This document shows, in pieces, positions 47,815-54,942 of a stretch of DNA of 64,000 nt; position 1 is the first letter of the stretch; each line of letters starts with the position of its first letter. Position numbers and translations under genes: made by a program. The stretch is from a virus: positions 22,570 through 86,569 of the IMG/VR virus record IMGVR_UViG_3300020183_000039; one strand, 5' to 3'. Below the pieces are notes generated by a model. That model worked only from the letters and a program-made list of their open reading frames with translations, was not told the DNA's origin and did no database searches.

Positions 47815-48177
47815 TCAGACCTCGTTAAGAACAGACGATGCTAGGGGACCAACGTACTTGAGGACCAGTTCGTTCCACTTGAGAGCGGCTTCGCGCTCCG
47901 TGTGAAAGTGGCCGCCGTAGTACCTACGCCCCTGGTAGCATAGCATTGTCCGCCAGGGCTTCTCCTGGGAGTTAGCCCCGGAATTGCGCTGGACGCCGCG
48001 GTAAGCGGACACAGATCGCTTTGTCTTCCGAGAAGTGAGAGTGATCCAGCGCTCTAGTGGCGTCTTGTTGCTACGCCAGTAACTATTCGATGGAGCCGCA
48101 CTTGGGCGTGGTTGCTGAGGCTTGAACCTACCGGTCTGGTTCCAGTAGTCGATCAGCTGCTCAGTTAGAGCCATCAT
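47815..48177 (-). CDS. AP2-domain protein
   Basis: This protein has 120 residues from the ATG that overlaps the RlpA-like stop. The C-terminal 60 residues are an AP2/ERF-type DNA-binding domain: YRGVQRNSG, PWRTMLCYQGRRYYGGHF, TEREAALKWNELVLKYVGPLA. In phages this domain is usually attached to an HNH homing endonuclease; here there is no HNH part, so it may be a stand-alone DNA-binding remnant or regulator. An open frame continuing upstream to 48708 is an antisense-type artefact with Arg/Pro-rich content. Confidence 0.75.
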   Translation of the reverse strand: MMALTEQLIDYWNQTGRFKPQQPRPSAAPSNSYWRSNKTPLERWITLTSRKTKRSVSAYRGVQRNSGANSQEKPWRTMLCYQGRRYYGGHFHTEREAALKWNELVLKYVGPLASSVLNEV

Positions 48178-48506
48178 AGCTCCTGGATGCGGACCCGCGC
48201 GATGCCGTCGGTAGGGACACCGAGGATCTTCGCGGCTTTGTACGAGAGGTCGATGCTCGAGCAGTCGCACCGGTCCGTGATCGGAACGACCAGCGACCGG
48301 CCGTTGTGGACCACGCGGACCCGAGAGCCGCAGGGGAGCCACGGGTGGGCGGCTGAGACCCTGTGGTCGGAGTAGGTGCCGCCGCAGGCATCGGCCCGGC
48401 CATGGTACCACTGGTGGTAGACGGTGGCGGTCACGTCGCGTCCGCCGGCGTAGGCCGGGAGGCCGACCACCAGAGAGGCTGCCACGATGTGGAGAAACTT
48501 CTTCAT
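48174..48506 (-). CDS. RlpA-like double-psi beta-barrel protein, exported
   Basis: This 110-residue protein has a signal peptide (KKFLHIVAASLVVGLPAYAG) and an RlpA-like domain: ATVYHQWYHGRADACGG, SAAHPWLPCGSRVRVVHNGRS, VVPITDRCDCSSIDLSYKAAKILG. The catalytic-type His and Asp of RlpA transglycosylases are in place, with four Cys. It may attack septal or denuded peptidoglycan. This makes three predicted wall-active proteins in the window (also 39013 and 57930). Confidence 0.75.
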   Translation of the reverse strand: MKKFLHIVAASLVVGLPAYAGGRDVTATVYHQWYHGRADACGGTYSDHRVSAAHPWLPCGSRVRVVHNGRSLVVPITDRCDCSSIDLSYKAAKILGVPTDGIARVRIQEL

Positions 48507-48829
48507 GCCGGCACCTTCTTGGCGACGGTGAAGGCCACGCCGGTCTTGGTGGTGATGTCCGCGCGGGTCTTAGCGTCGTCCTCGAGAGTCTTGACCACGG
48601 CCTTGGCGGCTTTGATCTCCATCTCGTCCTGTGGAGTGTAGCTGTAGGTCTTGGTGAGTCGGACCTGAAGCTTGCCTTTGGGGCAGTCCACGGTGGTGAA
48701 ACCGACATCCTCGAGGAGCTCGAGAGCTTCGGCTTTGAGTTCCGCTTCCTGCTGAGCCAGGGCCTCGCGCTTCGCGGCGATTGCGGCGAGCTTGGTGGCG
48801 ATGGTGTTGAGCTGGGTTTGGGTTGCCAT
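48503..48829 (-). CDS. Hypothetical 108-residue protein
   Basis: MATQTQLNTIATKLAAIAAK... has an N-terminal coiled coil to about residue 40, a small strand region (TTVDCPKGKLQVRLTKTYSY) and a helical end. Similar small proteins bind DNA polymerase or nuclease partners in phages, but no family is recognised here. Confidence 0.6.
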   Translation of the reverse strand: MATQTQLNTIATKLAAIAAKREALAQQEAELKAEALELLEDVGFTTVDCPKGKLQVRLTKTYSYTPQDEMEIKAAKAVVKTLEDDAKTRADITTKTGVAFTVAKKVPA

Positions 48830-48836
48830 TGTGGTG

Positions 48837-48850
48837 GGCGGTATCCCGCC
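48837..48850 (-). promoter_or_regulatory. Hairpin before start of 48503-48829
   Basis: GGCGG-GATA-CCGCC lies 8 nt before the ATG, between a TAAGATAGATCTGTAAACG leader and the start. It could tune translation. The leader resembles other early units; a matching -35 is not seen. Confidence 0.35.
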
Positions 48851-48919
48851 TCGTTTACAGATCTATCTTAAGTCCGCAGGAAGTCTTTTACTTAAGACAT
48901 GTACCACTTTTGGAACTGG

Positions 48920-49258
48920 TCACCTGATGAGCCCAGTGGCGTGAAGCCGGTTGTAGAGCGACGGCAGGCGACGACCCCACCCTTGCGGAATGTGCGGTCC
49001 GTTGCACTTCCAAGGCGTCACGCAGTTCGGGCACATGTCCTCGTCCCACGGCGACGGCGTGGTGAGCACTCGAGCCACCTTCGGATCGAAGCCGCCGGCT
49101 CTCTTGAGCCGCTTCAGCAAAGCGTCGAAGTTTTTGGCTGACAGCACGACGCGCTTGGCCTTGTGAGCCATCTCGTCGCGAAGCGTGTCCTTGAGCTCCT
49201 CGATGCGAGCGCGACGCTCTGGTGTGAAGTGCTTGGTCAGAGTCGAGAAAGGTCTCAT
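48920..49258 (-). CDS. Hypothetical 112-residue protein with C-x-x-C
   Basis: MRPFSTLTKHFTPERRARIE... is basic and helical in the first 50 residues, then has DMCPNCVTPWKC, a possible metal site. Its ATG overlaps the upstream stop (ATGA). No family recognised. Confidence 0.6.
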   Translation of the reverse strand: MRPFSTLTKHFTPERRARIEELKDTLRDEMAHKAKRVVLSAKNFDALLKRLKRAGGFDPKVARVLTTPSPWDEDMCPNCVTPWKCNGPHIPQGWGRRLPSLYNRLHATGLIR

Positions 49259-49524
49259 CGATGTGAGCCTCCCCAGCGGGCAAGAACGTCTCGAGCGGCG
49301 GCGGGCCAGTCTTTGTCCCAGATCTCTTCTAGGCCGTTCTCGTGCTCCCAGAACACCGCCATCAGTTCTTCATCCGTCGGCCCTTCCGGCTCGGGCTCGG
49401 CCAGGACGGCGCGGGCGCGGTCAAGAAGTTCGTCCTCTTGATCTGATGTCCAGCCCAGCATTCCACTGCTTCCACGGTGGATGTTGTCAACTAGCTCAGC
49501 GCACAGTGCTCGGAAGTCAGTCAT
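49255..49524 (-). CDS. Hypothetical 89-residue acidic protein
   Basis: Starts MTDFRALCAELVDNIHRGSS, a protein type seen repeatedly among small cyanophage early genes, though I cannot assign a family. Rich in Glu/Asp/Trp. The ATG lies eight bases inside the upstream gene. Confidence 0.6.
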   Translation of the reverse strand: MTDFRALCAELVDNIHRGSSGMLGWTSDQEDELLDRARAVLAEPEPEGPTDEELMAVFWEHENGLEEIWDKDWPAAARDVLARWGGSHR

Positions 49525-49750
49525 CGGATTCTCCAGGGTCAAGTTCGCAGGCGAGGCTCAGGAGATCATCCGCGGGCACGAGCCACTCGCTCTCTCGTGA
49601 GCACCCGTGGACATGCACCGCCTTCCTCAGTGCGGCGGCGAGGGCTCTTCGGTCGGTCTCGAAGCTCGGCTCCCCGTAGAGGGCGACCCGGTTAAAAGCG
49701 TCGTAGACGAGCCGGGCGTGAGGAGACAGAGGGTCATTGGCGTTGGCCAT
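49517..49750 (-). CDS. Hypothetical 77-residue protein
   Basis: MANANDPLSPHARLVYDAFN... helical, with a small Cys/His centre. Start shares bases with the upstream stop (TGATG). Function unknown. Confidence 0.6.
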   Translation of the reverse strand: MANANDPLSPHARLVYDAFNRVALYGEPSFETDRRALAAALRKAVHVHGCSRESEWLVPADDLLSLACELDPGESDD

Positions 49751-49899
49751 CAGAAGAACTCCTTAAGCATCAACTTAAGGTGAGCCCAGGCGCTAAGCGG
49801 CTCTTTAGCAGGTCTCACCTCCCACCCTCTTCCCCCGTCCCCGCACAGCTTCTCGTCGTCTCGCGCAAGCACGCGCTTCGTTCTAGTACTCAGTTTCAC
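49750..49899 (-). CDS. Hypothetical 49-residue basic protein, GTG start
   Basis: GTG at 49899 overlaps the upstream stop (GTGA) and the frame reaches the next start. VKLSTRTKRVLARDDEKLCG... is basic at the front and amphipathic at the end. It fills an otherwise empty 145-base gap. Confidence 0.45.
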   Translation of the reverse strand: MKLSTRTKRVLARDDEKLCGDGGRGWEVRPAKEPLSAWAHLKLMLKEFF

Positions 49900-50075
49900 T
49901 CGGTAGGTTCCTCGAAGTTGAAATAGGTGTCGATCTCGAGCCAGATGGCGTCGGAGATGTTGTCTATGATGGCTCCTTCGCTGGGGTTCTCCACGTGCTT
50001 ATGGGCTCGACGGTAACCTTGAGCGGCCCCGTCCTCGATGCAGCGTTCCAGAATTGTACGAATGTCAGGTCTCAT
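49896..50075 (-). CDS. Hypothetical 59-residue protein
   Basis: Starts MRPDIRTILERCIEDGAAQG at the ATG overlapping the upstream stop. Acidic end. Function unknown. Confidence 0.6.
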   Translation of the reverse strand: MRPDIRTILERCIEDGAAQGYRRAHKHVENPSEGAIIDNISDAIWLEIDTYFNFEEPTE

Positions 50076-50239
50076 TCCCACGTCCTCCGCTGTGCTGCGT
50101 AAGCTACTTGCATGATCTTATCACATTCGTCATGGGACAAACCCGTGGTCTGACGAATCCACTCGTACTCGCAGTCGTCCGTGAGATGCGCTAGAGCATA
50201 GGCGTAGTCGTCCGCGGTGAAGCTATCGGAGGTGGTCAT
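50072..50239 (-). CDS. Hypothetical 55-residue protein
   Basis: MTTSDSFTADDYAYALAHLT... acidic, helical, two Cys. Overlapping stop-start joins on both sides (ATGA). Function unknown. Confidence 0.55.
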   Translation of the reverse strand: MTTSDSFTADDYAYALAHLTDDCEYEWIRQTTGLSHDECDKIMQVAYAAQRRTWE

Positions 50240-50445
50240 CTCACCACCTCTGACTGCTCGAGCCGGTCAAGCATCTTTTCGAACTCCTCCTCGGTCTCCC
50301 AGCCCTCACCACAGCCACGTCCCCAGTCATCGAGCTTGTCGAGCCAGAGCTGGACGCTCGTGTGGTCTATGGTGATGTTGCGGTAGACGTAGAGACGATT
50401 GAGGAAAGCCGAGTAGGCTCGAGCTCTGTGGTAGTCGGTGATCAT
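50236..50445 (-). CDS. Hypothetical 69-residue protein
   Basis: Starts MITDYHRARAYSAFLNRLYV at an ATGA overlap; the open frame upstream to 50541 belongs to the opposite coding phase of the neighbour. Helical. Function unknown. Confidence 0.55.
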   Translation of the reverse strand: MITDYHRARAYSAFLNRLYVYRNITIDHTSVQLWLDKLDDWGRGCGEGWETEEEFEKMLDRLEQSEVVR

Positions 50446-50564
50446 GGCCTGAGGAGGAGGTAGAAGTTGCGAGCCGAGAGCTCGTTCACTTGAGTCTCGC
50501 GAGTGCGGTGCCTGAGCCAATCTTCGAAAGCCGCCCTCCACGATCGGAGGGCCTGTTCGATCAC
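50442..50564 (-). CDS. Hypothetical 40-residue basic peptide, GTG start
   Basis: GTG at 50564 overlaps the upstream stop (GTGA). VIEQALRSWRAAFEDWLRHR... is an amphipathic basic helix. A longer open frame to 50804 runs through the neighbouring gene and is rejected. Confidence 0.45.
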   Translation of the reverse strand: MIEQALRSWRAAFEDWLRHRTRETQVNELSARNFYLLLRP

Positions 50565-50764
50565 TTCTGCATCGCGTCGCAGGCCCGTTGGACCCCGGCC
50601 TGGCAGTCGCGCCACGTCATCGAATCGAGAGTGGAGCTCAGAGTCCAGAACGCTCCGGCGCTGGCCAGGAGGACGAAAGTCGTAGTGGCCAGAGCCCTGC
50701 GGAACTTTCTTGGGCGAGCGGCCTTGCGAGTGCGGCGGGTACGAGGGAAAGCGGTGGTGGTCAT
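50561..50764 (-). CDS. 67-residue single-span membrane protein
   Basis: Very basic first 25 residues (RTRRTRKAARPRKFRRA), one hydrophobic helix (TTTFVLLASAGAFWTL), then a small exterior part with two Cys: a type II topology. It heads a unit with a good early promoter 25 nt upstream. Function unknown. Confidence 0.55.
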   Translation of the reverse strand: MTTTAFPRTRRTRKAARPRKFRRALATTTFVLLASAGAFWTLSSTLDSMTWRDCQAGVQRACDAMQK

Positions 50765-50788
50765 GAGAGGTTCCTGTGTTACAGATCA

Positions 50789-50817
50789 ATCTTAAGTTTG
50801 CCACTCGAGAAGGTAAA
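50789..50817 (-). promoter_or_regulatory. Sigma-70-like early promoter
   Basis: TTTACC (50812-50817), 17 nt beginning TTCTCGAGT, TAAGAT (50789-50794), then TGATCTGT leader before the ATG at 50764. Confidence 0.7.
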
Positions 50818-50846
50818 CGGTTGATGTACCAGTCATAAGATTGGGC

Positions 50847-50924
50847 CTACCAAGCCTCCTCAGGAGCCACGAAGTCCTCTACTGCTCTGAGGCGTGTGAG
50901 CAGCGAGTTGATACTGGCCATCAT
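50847..50924 (-). CDS. Possible 25-residue peptide
   Basis: ATG at 50924 overlaps the upstream stop (ATGA) and opens MMASINSLLTRLRAVEDFVA. Very short; supported only by the coupling pattern. Confidence 0.25.
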   Translation of the reverse strand: MMASINSLLTRLRAVEDFVAPEEAW

Positions 50925-51163
50925 GGATTCATCCGAGTGTCGGCGGCCTGCCGAAGGAATTTAGCGATGAAAGCCGGACCCGCTCCGGTTGGCCACCCGT
51001 CCTCTTCCTCGAGGAACGAAGCCACGGCGTGGATGGCCAAACGGGCCTCGGGTCGCGGGTGGTCCGTGGAGCCTATCTTCAGGGCTATCCTCCCTCGTTC
51101 GATCGCGTCGGTGACGTCGTCGACCAGAGGGTGGAAGTCCCAGTCGAAGCGTGAAGTCTTCAT
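50921..51163 (-). CDS. Hypothetical 80-residue protein
   Basis: MKTSRFDWDFHPLVDDVTDA... with helices and a Gly-Pro turn (DGWPTGAGPAFIAKF). It follows a terminator. No family recognised. Confidence 0.55.
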   Translation of the reverse strand: MKTSRFDWDFHPLVDDVTDAIERGRIALKIGSTDHPRPEARLAIHAVASFLEEEDGWPTGAGPAFIAKFLRQAADTRMNP

Positions 51164-51191
51164 CTGGGTGAGTGTCTACAGAGTGATCATA

Positions 51192-51219
51192 GTGAAAAGG
51201 GCCACTTGTCGGCGGCCCT
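51192..51219 (-). terminator. Rho-independent terminator
   Basis: Minus-strand AAGGGCC-GCCGACAAGT-GGCCCTT then TTC, after 51240-51446. Confidence 0.7.
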
Positions 51220-51239
51220 TGTTCCACTTAGTTAACTGG

Positions 51240-51446
51240 TCAGACTAGCTGGTCCGGATAGACCACGACGTACGTTCGGTACTCGTCGTGGAGCTGTACC
51301 AGCACGAAGCGATTGTGCCCGTAGCGATGCTCCATTCGGACGACCGTGCACGGCTGCGTCTTACGAAGCCCACTGTCGCTGAGGAAGGCGTCCGCCTTGA
51401 GAGTGCGAACCTCGCCCTCGTAGAACAGATCTCGTGTGGTTTCCAT
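51240..51446 (-). CDS. Hypothetical 68-residue beta-rich protein
   Basis: METTRDLFYEGEVRTLKADA... could be a small barrel (VVRMEHRYGHNRFVLVQLHDEY). Second gene of a two-gene unit ended by a terminator. Function unknown. Confidence 0.6.
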   Translation of the reverse strand: METTRDLFYEGEVRTLKADAFLSDSGLRKTQPCTVVRMEHRYGHNRFVLVQLHDEYRTYVVVYPDQLV

Positions 51447-51454
51447 CGTAGGTA

Positions 51455-51718
51455 TCAGTGGGAGAGGTACTCGAGAACTTCGGGGTCCTCGGCGTCGAAG
51501 ATCCCCAGGTAGGCGGCTGTGACCTTGCGGGCCGCTTCGACTGAGGCGAAGGTCATCTCGACTATGGGCCAGCCGTGAGGAGCCTTGCCGAGGAGCTTCA
51601 TCTCCTTGACCTCGCTCTCGTCGATCGCAGCGGCAGTGACCATGTGGGCCACGCCGGCCCAGACGTTCTCGAAGTCGTCGTAGCAGACGTCGTACTGAGC
51701 GGTGAAGGTGGTTTCCAT
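51455..51718 (-). CDS. Hypothetical 87-residue protein
   Basis: METTFTAQYDVCYDDFENVW... alpha/beta pattern with an even mixture (WPIVEMTFASVEAARKVTAAYLG). First gene after an early promoter. No family recognised. Confidence 0.6.
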   Translation of the reverse strand: METTFTAQYDVCYDDFENVWAGVAHMVTAAAIDESEVKEMKLLGKAPHGWPIVEMTFASVEAARKVTAAYLGIFDAEDPEVLEYLSH

Positions 51719-51744
51719 GAGAGGTGGTTTCCTTTGACAGATCT

Positions 51745-51773
51745 ATCCTAACCTACTTTCTTACTTTTGTAAA
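51745..51773 (-). promoter_or_regulatory. Sigma-70-like early promoter
   Basis: TTTACA (51768-51773), 17 nt, TAGGAT (51745-51750), then AGATCTGTCAAAGG leader, 27 nt before the ATG at 51718. Confidence 0.7.
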
Positions 51774-51867
51774 TAGTCTGGTCGCCGCCGAGCTTCGTTT
51801 ATACTTTGACTCTGGGAGTCGGTTCTAGATGCGCGAACGATAGGTACTACGTACCGTGCAAACGAGA

Positions 51868-52224
51868 TTAACGGTCGAGCCGGTACGCGTAGGTGAAGTC
51901 CAGACCGTAGGCCGGGCACACGTAGAGCACGCTGCCCATGCCGCAATCGTCGTAGTCATCTGACATACCACTGATGAACGGAGCGTCACCGAGCCCGTTC
52001 TTCACAGAGGCGTCCTCGATCTCGGCCTCGCGTACCGCTCGAGCCGCTTCGATGAGCAGGTAGAGGTCCGCGGCGGACATCGTGATCTTCGTCGATTTGA
52101 GGTCGGCGCGACGCAAGTTGCCGAGCAGGTCTACCAGCTCACGGTAGGTCATCCCTGAGCCGTCCGGCCTCTTCAGCGTCACCGGCACGGGCCGCTTCCA
52201 GAATCTCTTGACAACGTTGAACAT
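51868..52224 (-). CDS. Hypothetical 118-residue protein
   Basis: MFNVVKRFWKRPVPVTLKRP... has a basic start, a helical core (YRELVDLLGNLRRADLKST) and a Gly/Asp-rich turn. Overlaps the upstream gene by 86 bases in a different phase. No family recognised. Confidence 0.55.
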   Translation of the reverse strand: MFNVVKRFWKRPVPVTLKRPDGSGMTYRELVDLLGNLRRADLKSTKITMSAADLYLLIEAARAVREAEIEDASVKNGLGDAPFISGMSDDYDDCGMGSVLYVCPAYGLDFTYAYRLDR

Positions 52225-52360
52225 GACGATTGTAGATCTTGAGCGAGTACATCCCGAGCTTGCCGAACTCGTCGCAGCCGACGAGCGTGTCGCAATACGG
52301 GCAGGTGAACTTCTGAAGGCGCTTGATCATGTCTCTGCGCCTGCGCGGGTGTGGTCTCAT
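52139..52360 (-). CDS. Small zinc-finger-like protein
   Basis: This 73-residue protein starts at the ATG overlapping the ligase stop. CPYCDTL near 20, then H-x-x-x-x-C (HVQRCQEIL) about 27 residues later, make a C2HC zinc-finger pattern. The long overlap with the downstream gene is unusual even here. An inner ATG at 52330 is possible. Confidence 0.5.
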   Translation of the reverse strand: MRPHPRRRRDMIKRLQKFTCPYCDTLVGCDEFGKLGMYSLKIYNRHVQRCQEILEAARAGDAEEAGRLRDDLP

Positions 52361-53280
52361 AGGTCCCAGTCAGGGCGAAATCCGATGAAGGCGGGGTGGC
52401 GCGGCTTGTCCTTCGTGCCGCTCGGCAGGTACCGGAAGGTCACCGTCTGACCCAGAAACTTCTCCTCGTTGTCGTAGATCTCCTTGCGGAGAGCGTGGTT
52501 CATGCCGGTCCCTACGCGGAACCGCACGCCGGGGAAGTCGGAGTCCGGCAGGCCCTCGAGGACCAGGGCCGAGTGGCGACCTTTGGTGGTGCCCCAGAGT
52601 TCCTCGGGTACGGTCTTGAGGCTGGCCCCGTACTTCTCCTCCTCGAATCCCACGACCTTGCCTTCGGTCTGAGCAAGCGGCTTGAGTTTGATCAGCGACT
52701 TGCTGCCTTTGCCAAAGACGTACTTGTCGTCGTGCTTCTCGGTCCGAAGCATGAGGCCCTCGGACGAGTACTCGGCGAACTTGTCCCACGCGGTCTCGAG
52801 ATCCTCTCCAGAGCGGCACTCGTACGTCGGGCAAAGCACTACGTGCTTGCGGATCTCAGGCGGAAGGCCGGCGATGGCGAACTGAGCGAGCGCGAATCGT
52901 CGTATCCACGGAGCGTCAACCAGTGACGGATCGAAGTAGTCGAAGACCCAGTAGATGAAGTCGATCGGCTCGGACGACTTGCGGGTCACCGCCGCGGAGG
53001 ACTGGAACGTGTCTCCAACCGTGAGCTCCCCGTCGAAGTAGGCTGGGACCTGAGATAGGATCTCCTGCACGTAGAGGTTCGGGATGGGCTTCTGTCGTCT
53101 CGACCACGCGCAGGCGCTCTCGCCTGTCTTCTCGGCGGTCACTGGCGGCAGGGTGATGCAGCGGTACCCGTCGAACTTCGGAGATGCAACGACCGGAAAG
53201 CAGTCGACCTGGTCGATGGACTTCAGGGTGCGACCCGCGGCGAGCGGGAGAGGCACGTTGTCGTTTGTTGTCTTGGCCAT
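52357..53280 (-). CDS. ATP-dependent DNA ligase (T7-like)
   Basis: This 307-residue protein contains motif I KFDG with Lys35 (SPKFDGYRC), motif III FDGELTVG near 79, IYWVFDYF near 108, motif IV EGLMLR near 175, motif V SLIKLKP near 195, then an OB-like end (FLGQTVTFRYLPSGTKDKPRHPAFIGFR). Length and the closing R-x-P-x-F-x-G-F-R motif fit small phage DNA ligases such as T7 gp1.3. It would seal nicks in replication together with the separate 5'-3' exonuclease. Confidence 0.85.
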   Translation of the reverse strand: MAKTTNDNVPLPLAAGRTLKSIDQVDCFPVVASPKFDGYRCITLPPVTAEKTGESACAWSRRQKPIPNLYVQEILSQVPAYFDGELTVGDTFQSSAAVTRKSSEPIDFIYWVFDYFDPSLVDAPWIRRFALAQFAIAGLPPEIRKHVVLCPTYECRSGEDLETAWDKFAEYSSEGLMLRTEKHDDKYVFGKGSKSLIKLKPLAQTEGKVVGFEEEKYGASLKTVPEELWGTTKGRHSALVLEGLPDSDFPGVRFRVGTGMNHALRKEIYDNEEKFLGQTVTFRYLPSGTKDKPRHPAFIGFRPDWDL

Positions 53281-53301
53281 GGATTGGTTTGACCTATGAT
53301 C

Positions 53302-53330
53302 ATCTTATCATAGATTTGTACTTATGTACA
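53302..53330 (-). promoter_or_regulatory. Sigma-70-like promoter of DNA ligase gene
   Basis: TGTACA (53325-53330), 17 nt, TAAGAT (53302-53307), right after a terminator and 21 nt before the ligase ATG. Confidence 0.55.
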
Positions 53331-53332
53331 TA

Positions 53333-53354
53333 GAAAAAGGGCGCCGAAGCGCCC
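53333..53354 (-). terminator. Rho-independent terminator, TTCG loop
   Basis: GGGCGC-TTCG-GCGCCC (53339-53354) followed by TTTTTC on the minus strand; ends 53413-53637. Confidence 0.9.
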
Positions 53355-53412
53355 TCGACCCCACACATTCCCCTAGGAGCTACGAATATCTATGCTCAAC
53401 TCGGTTGTCGCA

Positions 53413-53637
53413 TCAGAGGTAGATGCCAGAGATATACTTGCAGTTGTCGTCCACGAACTGGACGCGAGTGCGGCGCTCACCGTTAGGGCCGTTCTTGTTC
53501 TTCATCACCACGGCGCGGGAGGCACCCACGTCCCAAGCGATAGAGAGCAACTCGGAGGTCATACGGTTGAGGCTCTTAAGCTCCGCCTTGGTGGCGTGCT
53601 TGATGAAGGAGGGTTGAATACGCAGAGATGCGGCCAT
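53413..53637 (-). CDS. Hypothetical 74-residue protein
   Basis: MAASLRIQPSFIKHATKAEL... basic, with a helix then strands (AVVMKNKNG, TRVQFVDDN). A single-gene unit between promoter 53684-53711 and terminator. No family recognised. Confidence 0.6.
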   Translation of the reverse strand: MAASLRIQPSFIKHATKAELKSLNRMTSELLSIAWDVGASRAVVMKNKNGPNGERRTRVQFVDDNCKYISGIYL

Positions 53638-53683
53638 GTTGTTTAGCGGAGATCAAGAGGTGGTTGGTGTCCCTCTTGAATAG

Positions 53684-53711
53684 ATAGTAGCCTGAACCGA
53701 CCGAGTGTAAA
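53684..53711 (-). promoter_or_regulatory. Sigma-70-like early promoter
   Basis: TTTACA (53706-53711), 16 nt, TACTAT (53684-53689), 46 nt before the ATG at 53637. Confidence 0.45.
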
Positions 53712-53715
53712 CCCG

Positions 53716-53946
53716 TTAGTTTCCAGTTGCTAGACTGGTACCAAGGGCGATATGCCGCACCATCCGCGGAGTCGAAGACGACTTCTCAATGAGCTCCAGG
53801 TCGTTCTCGAGCATCTTCTCGATCTCCTCAGTGGTCAACCCGCTCGAGCGCAGCTGGACGACCTCCTCGACGACGTCCGTCAGCTTGTCCCTCATGGCCG
53901 GGCTCAAGGACAGGACGAACATTGCCTCGTGATTGAAGTAGCCCAT
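53716..53946 (-). CDS. Hypothetical 76-residue protein
   Basis: MGYFNHEAMFVLSLSPAMRD... helical, acidic centre (VVEEVVQLRSSGLTTEEIEKML). It starts only about seven bases after the T-tract of the preceding terminator, so expression needs readthrough. No family recognised. Confidence 0.55.
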   Translation of the reverse strand: MGYFNHEAMFVLSLSPAMRDKLTDVVEEVVQLRSSGLTTEEIEKMLENDLELIEKSSSTPRMVRHIALGTSLATGN

Positions 53947-53952
53947 CTTAGC

Positions 53953-53978
53953 TCAAAAGAAAGGGCTCCGAAGAGCCC
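53953..53978 (-). terminator. Rho-independent terminator, TTCG loop
   Basis: GGGCTC-TTCG-GAGCCC (53963-53978) followed by TTTCTTTTG on the minus strand; ends the DUF932 gene. Confidence 0.9.
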
Positions 53979-54025
53979 ATGTATCTTGATGGTAACCGGA
54001 ACCGACCTCCGGTATACTCAAAGAA

Positions 54026-54847
54026 TCACGCGAGAGCCAGAGCCGCGTCGATAGCTCTCCGAGCGACGATAGACCCAGTGCCGAAGTTGGCGTAAGCGAA
54101 ACGCTTGTCGTTCTCCTTCTTGGATCTGTGCGTGTTGTACTCGGTGATAGCGTTGAACACGTCGTAGAGAGTACCCTCTCCATTACCAGCCCCGTTGCGG
54201 TAGAGATTCACGATCTCGTCGCGGTGGCGGATGGTCTCCTCGGCTTTCTTGTTGTAGGCAGCACGGATAATGAGATCCACTTGGCTGATTGTAGCCTTGG
54301 TCGAAGCCAGGACCTCGGCCGCCTGCTGGAATTGCTGCATCCGGTCGTTGACGTAGTTGATCGTCTCGGTGATGCCCAGAGCTCGCTCGTTAACGCCCAT
54401 CTTGTGGCGAAGGCGAGTCGACATCTCGGAGTACGCCATCGCGAAGGTGTTCTGGCAGACGACTCGTACGTCGGTGACCCCGGCGGAGAGCTGGGTCGAG
54501 CCGTCGTGGGAGTTGAGCAGAGTCAGCATGCCGCGATGAGGCTCGTCGGCGATCTTGAACTCCTCGGTCATCTGGGCCTGGATGAACACGCTCCGGCCGC
54601 CCTTGAGGTAACCGGTGTTCTTGATCTCCAGAAGCCCTTCGGAGATAAGCGGTTGCAGCAGCCCGGTCAGCACCGAGTTCTGCACGACCTCGTAAGCCTT
54701 GCTCACGATGCTCAGGTGGGCGTTGCTGTCTCCGCGTACCAGAGCCTTACAGCAGCTCAGCTCGCGTTGGCCACCGTCGGGAAGCCCGATCGAAACCGGG
54801 CACTCGACGACAGACCAGTCAAGGGAAACTTGGGTTGCTAGTTCCAT
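54026..54847 (-). CDS. DUF932 phage/plasmid-like protein
   Basis: This 273-residue protein carries the DUF932 (TIGR03299-like) features: ALVRGDSNAHLSIVSKAYEVVQN near 35-57, KGGRSVFIQAQM near 83, LTLLNSHDGSTQLSAGVTDVRVVCQNTFAMA near 107-138, and a C-terminal ..EGTLYDVFNAITEYNTHR... The family occurs on phages and plasmids near replication genes; its role is unknown, possibly DNA binding. Single-gene unit with its own terminator. Confidence 0.8.
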   Translation of the reverse strand: MELATQVSLDWSVVECPVSIGLPDGGQRELSCCKALVRGDSNAHLSIVSKAYEVVQNSVLTGLLQPLISEGLLEIKNTGYLKGGRSVFIQAQMTEEFKIADEPHRGMLTLLNSHDGSTQLSAGVTDVRVVCQNTFAMAYSEMSTRLRHKMGVNERALGITETINYVNDRMQQFQQAAEVLASTKATISQVDLIIRAAYNKKAEETIRHRDEIVNLYRNGAGNGEGTLYDVFNAITEYNTHRSKKENDKRFAYANFGTGSIVARRAIDAALALA

Positions 54848-54942
54848 TTGGAACCTCAGTTGCTTACATATCTATTGTATCATACCGAAGTATGAACAGC
54901 ACATCGCTTAGCGTCGCGCTCTAGAGCGCGCTAGCTACGCGC

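Noticed and set aside
48178-48708. N-terminal extension of the AP2 gene
   Set aside because: Arg/Pro/Ser-rich translation produced by the opposite phase of the RlpA-like and 48503 genes; the ATG overlapping the RlpA-like stop gives a sensible protein.
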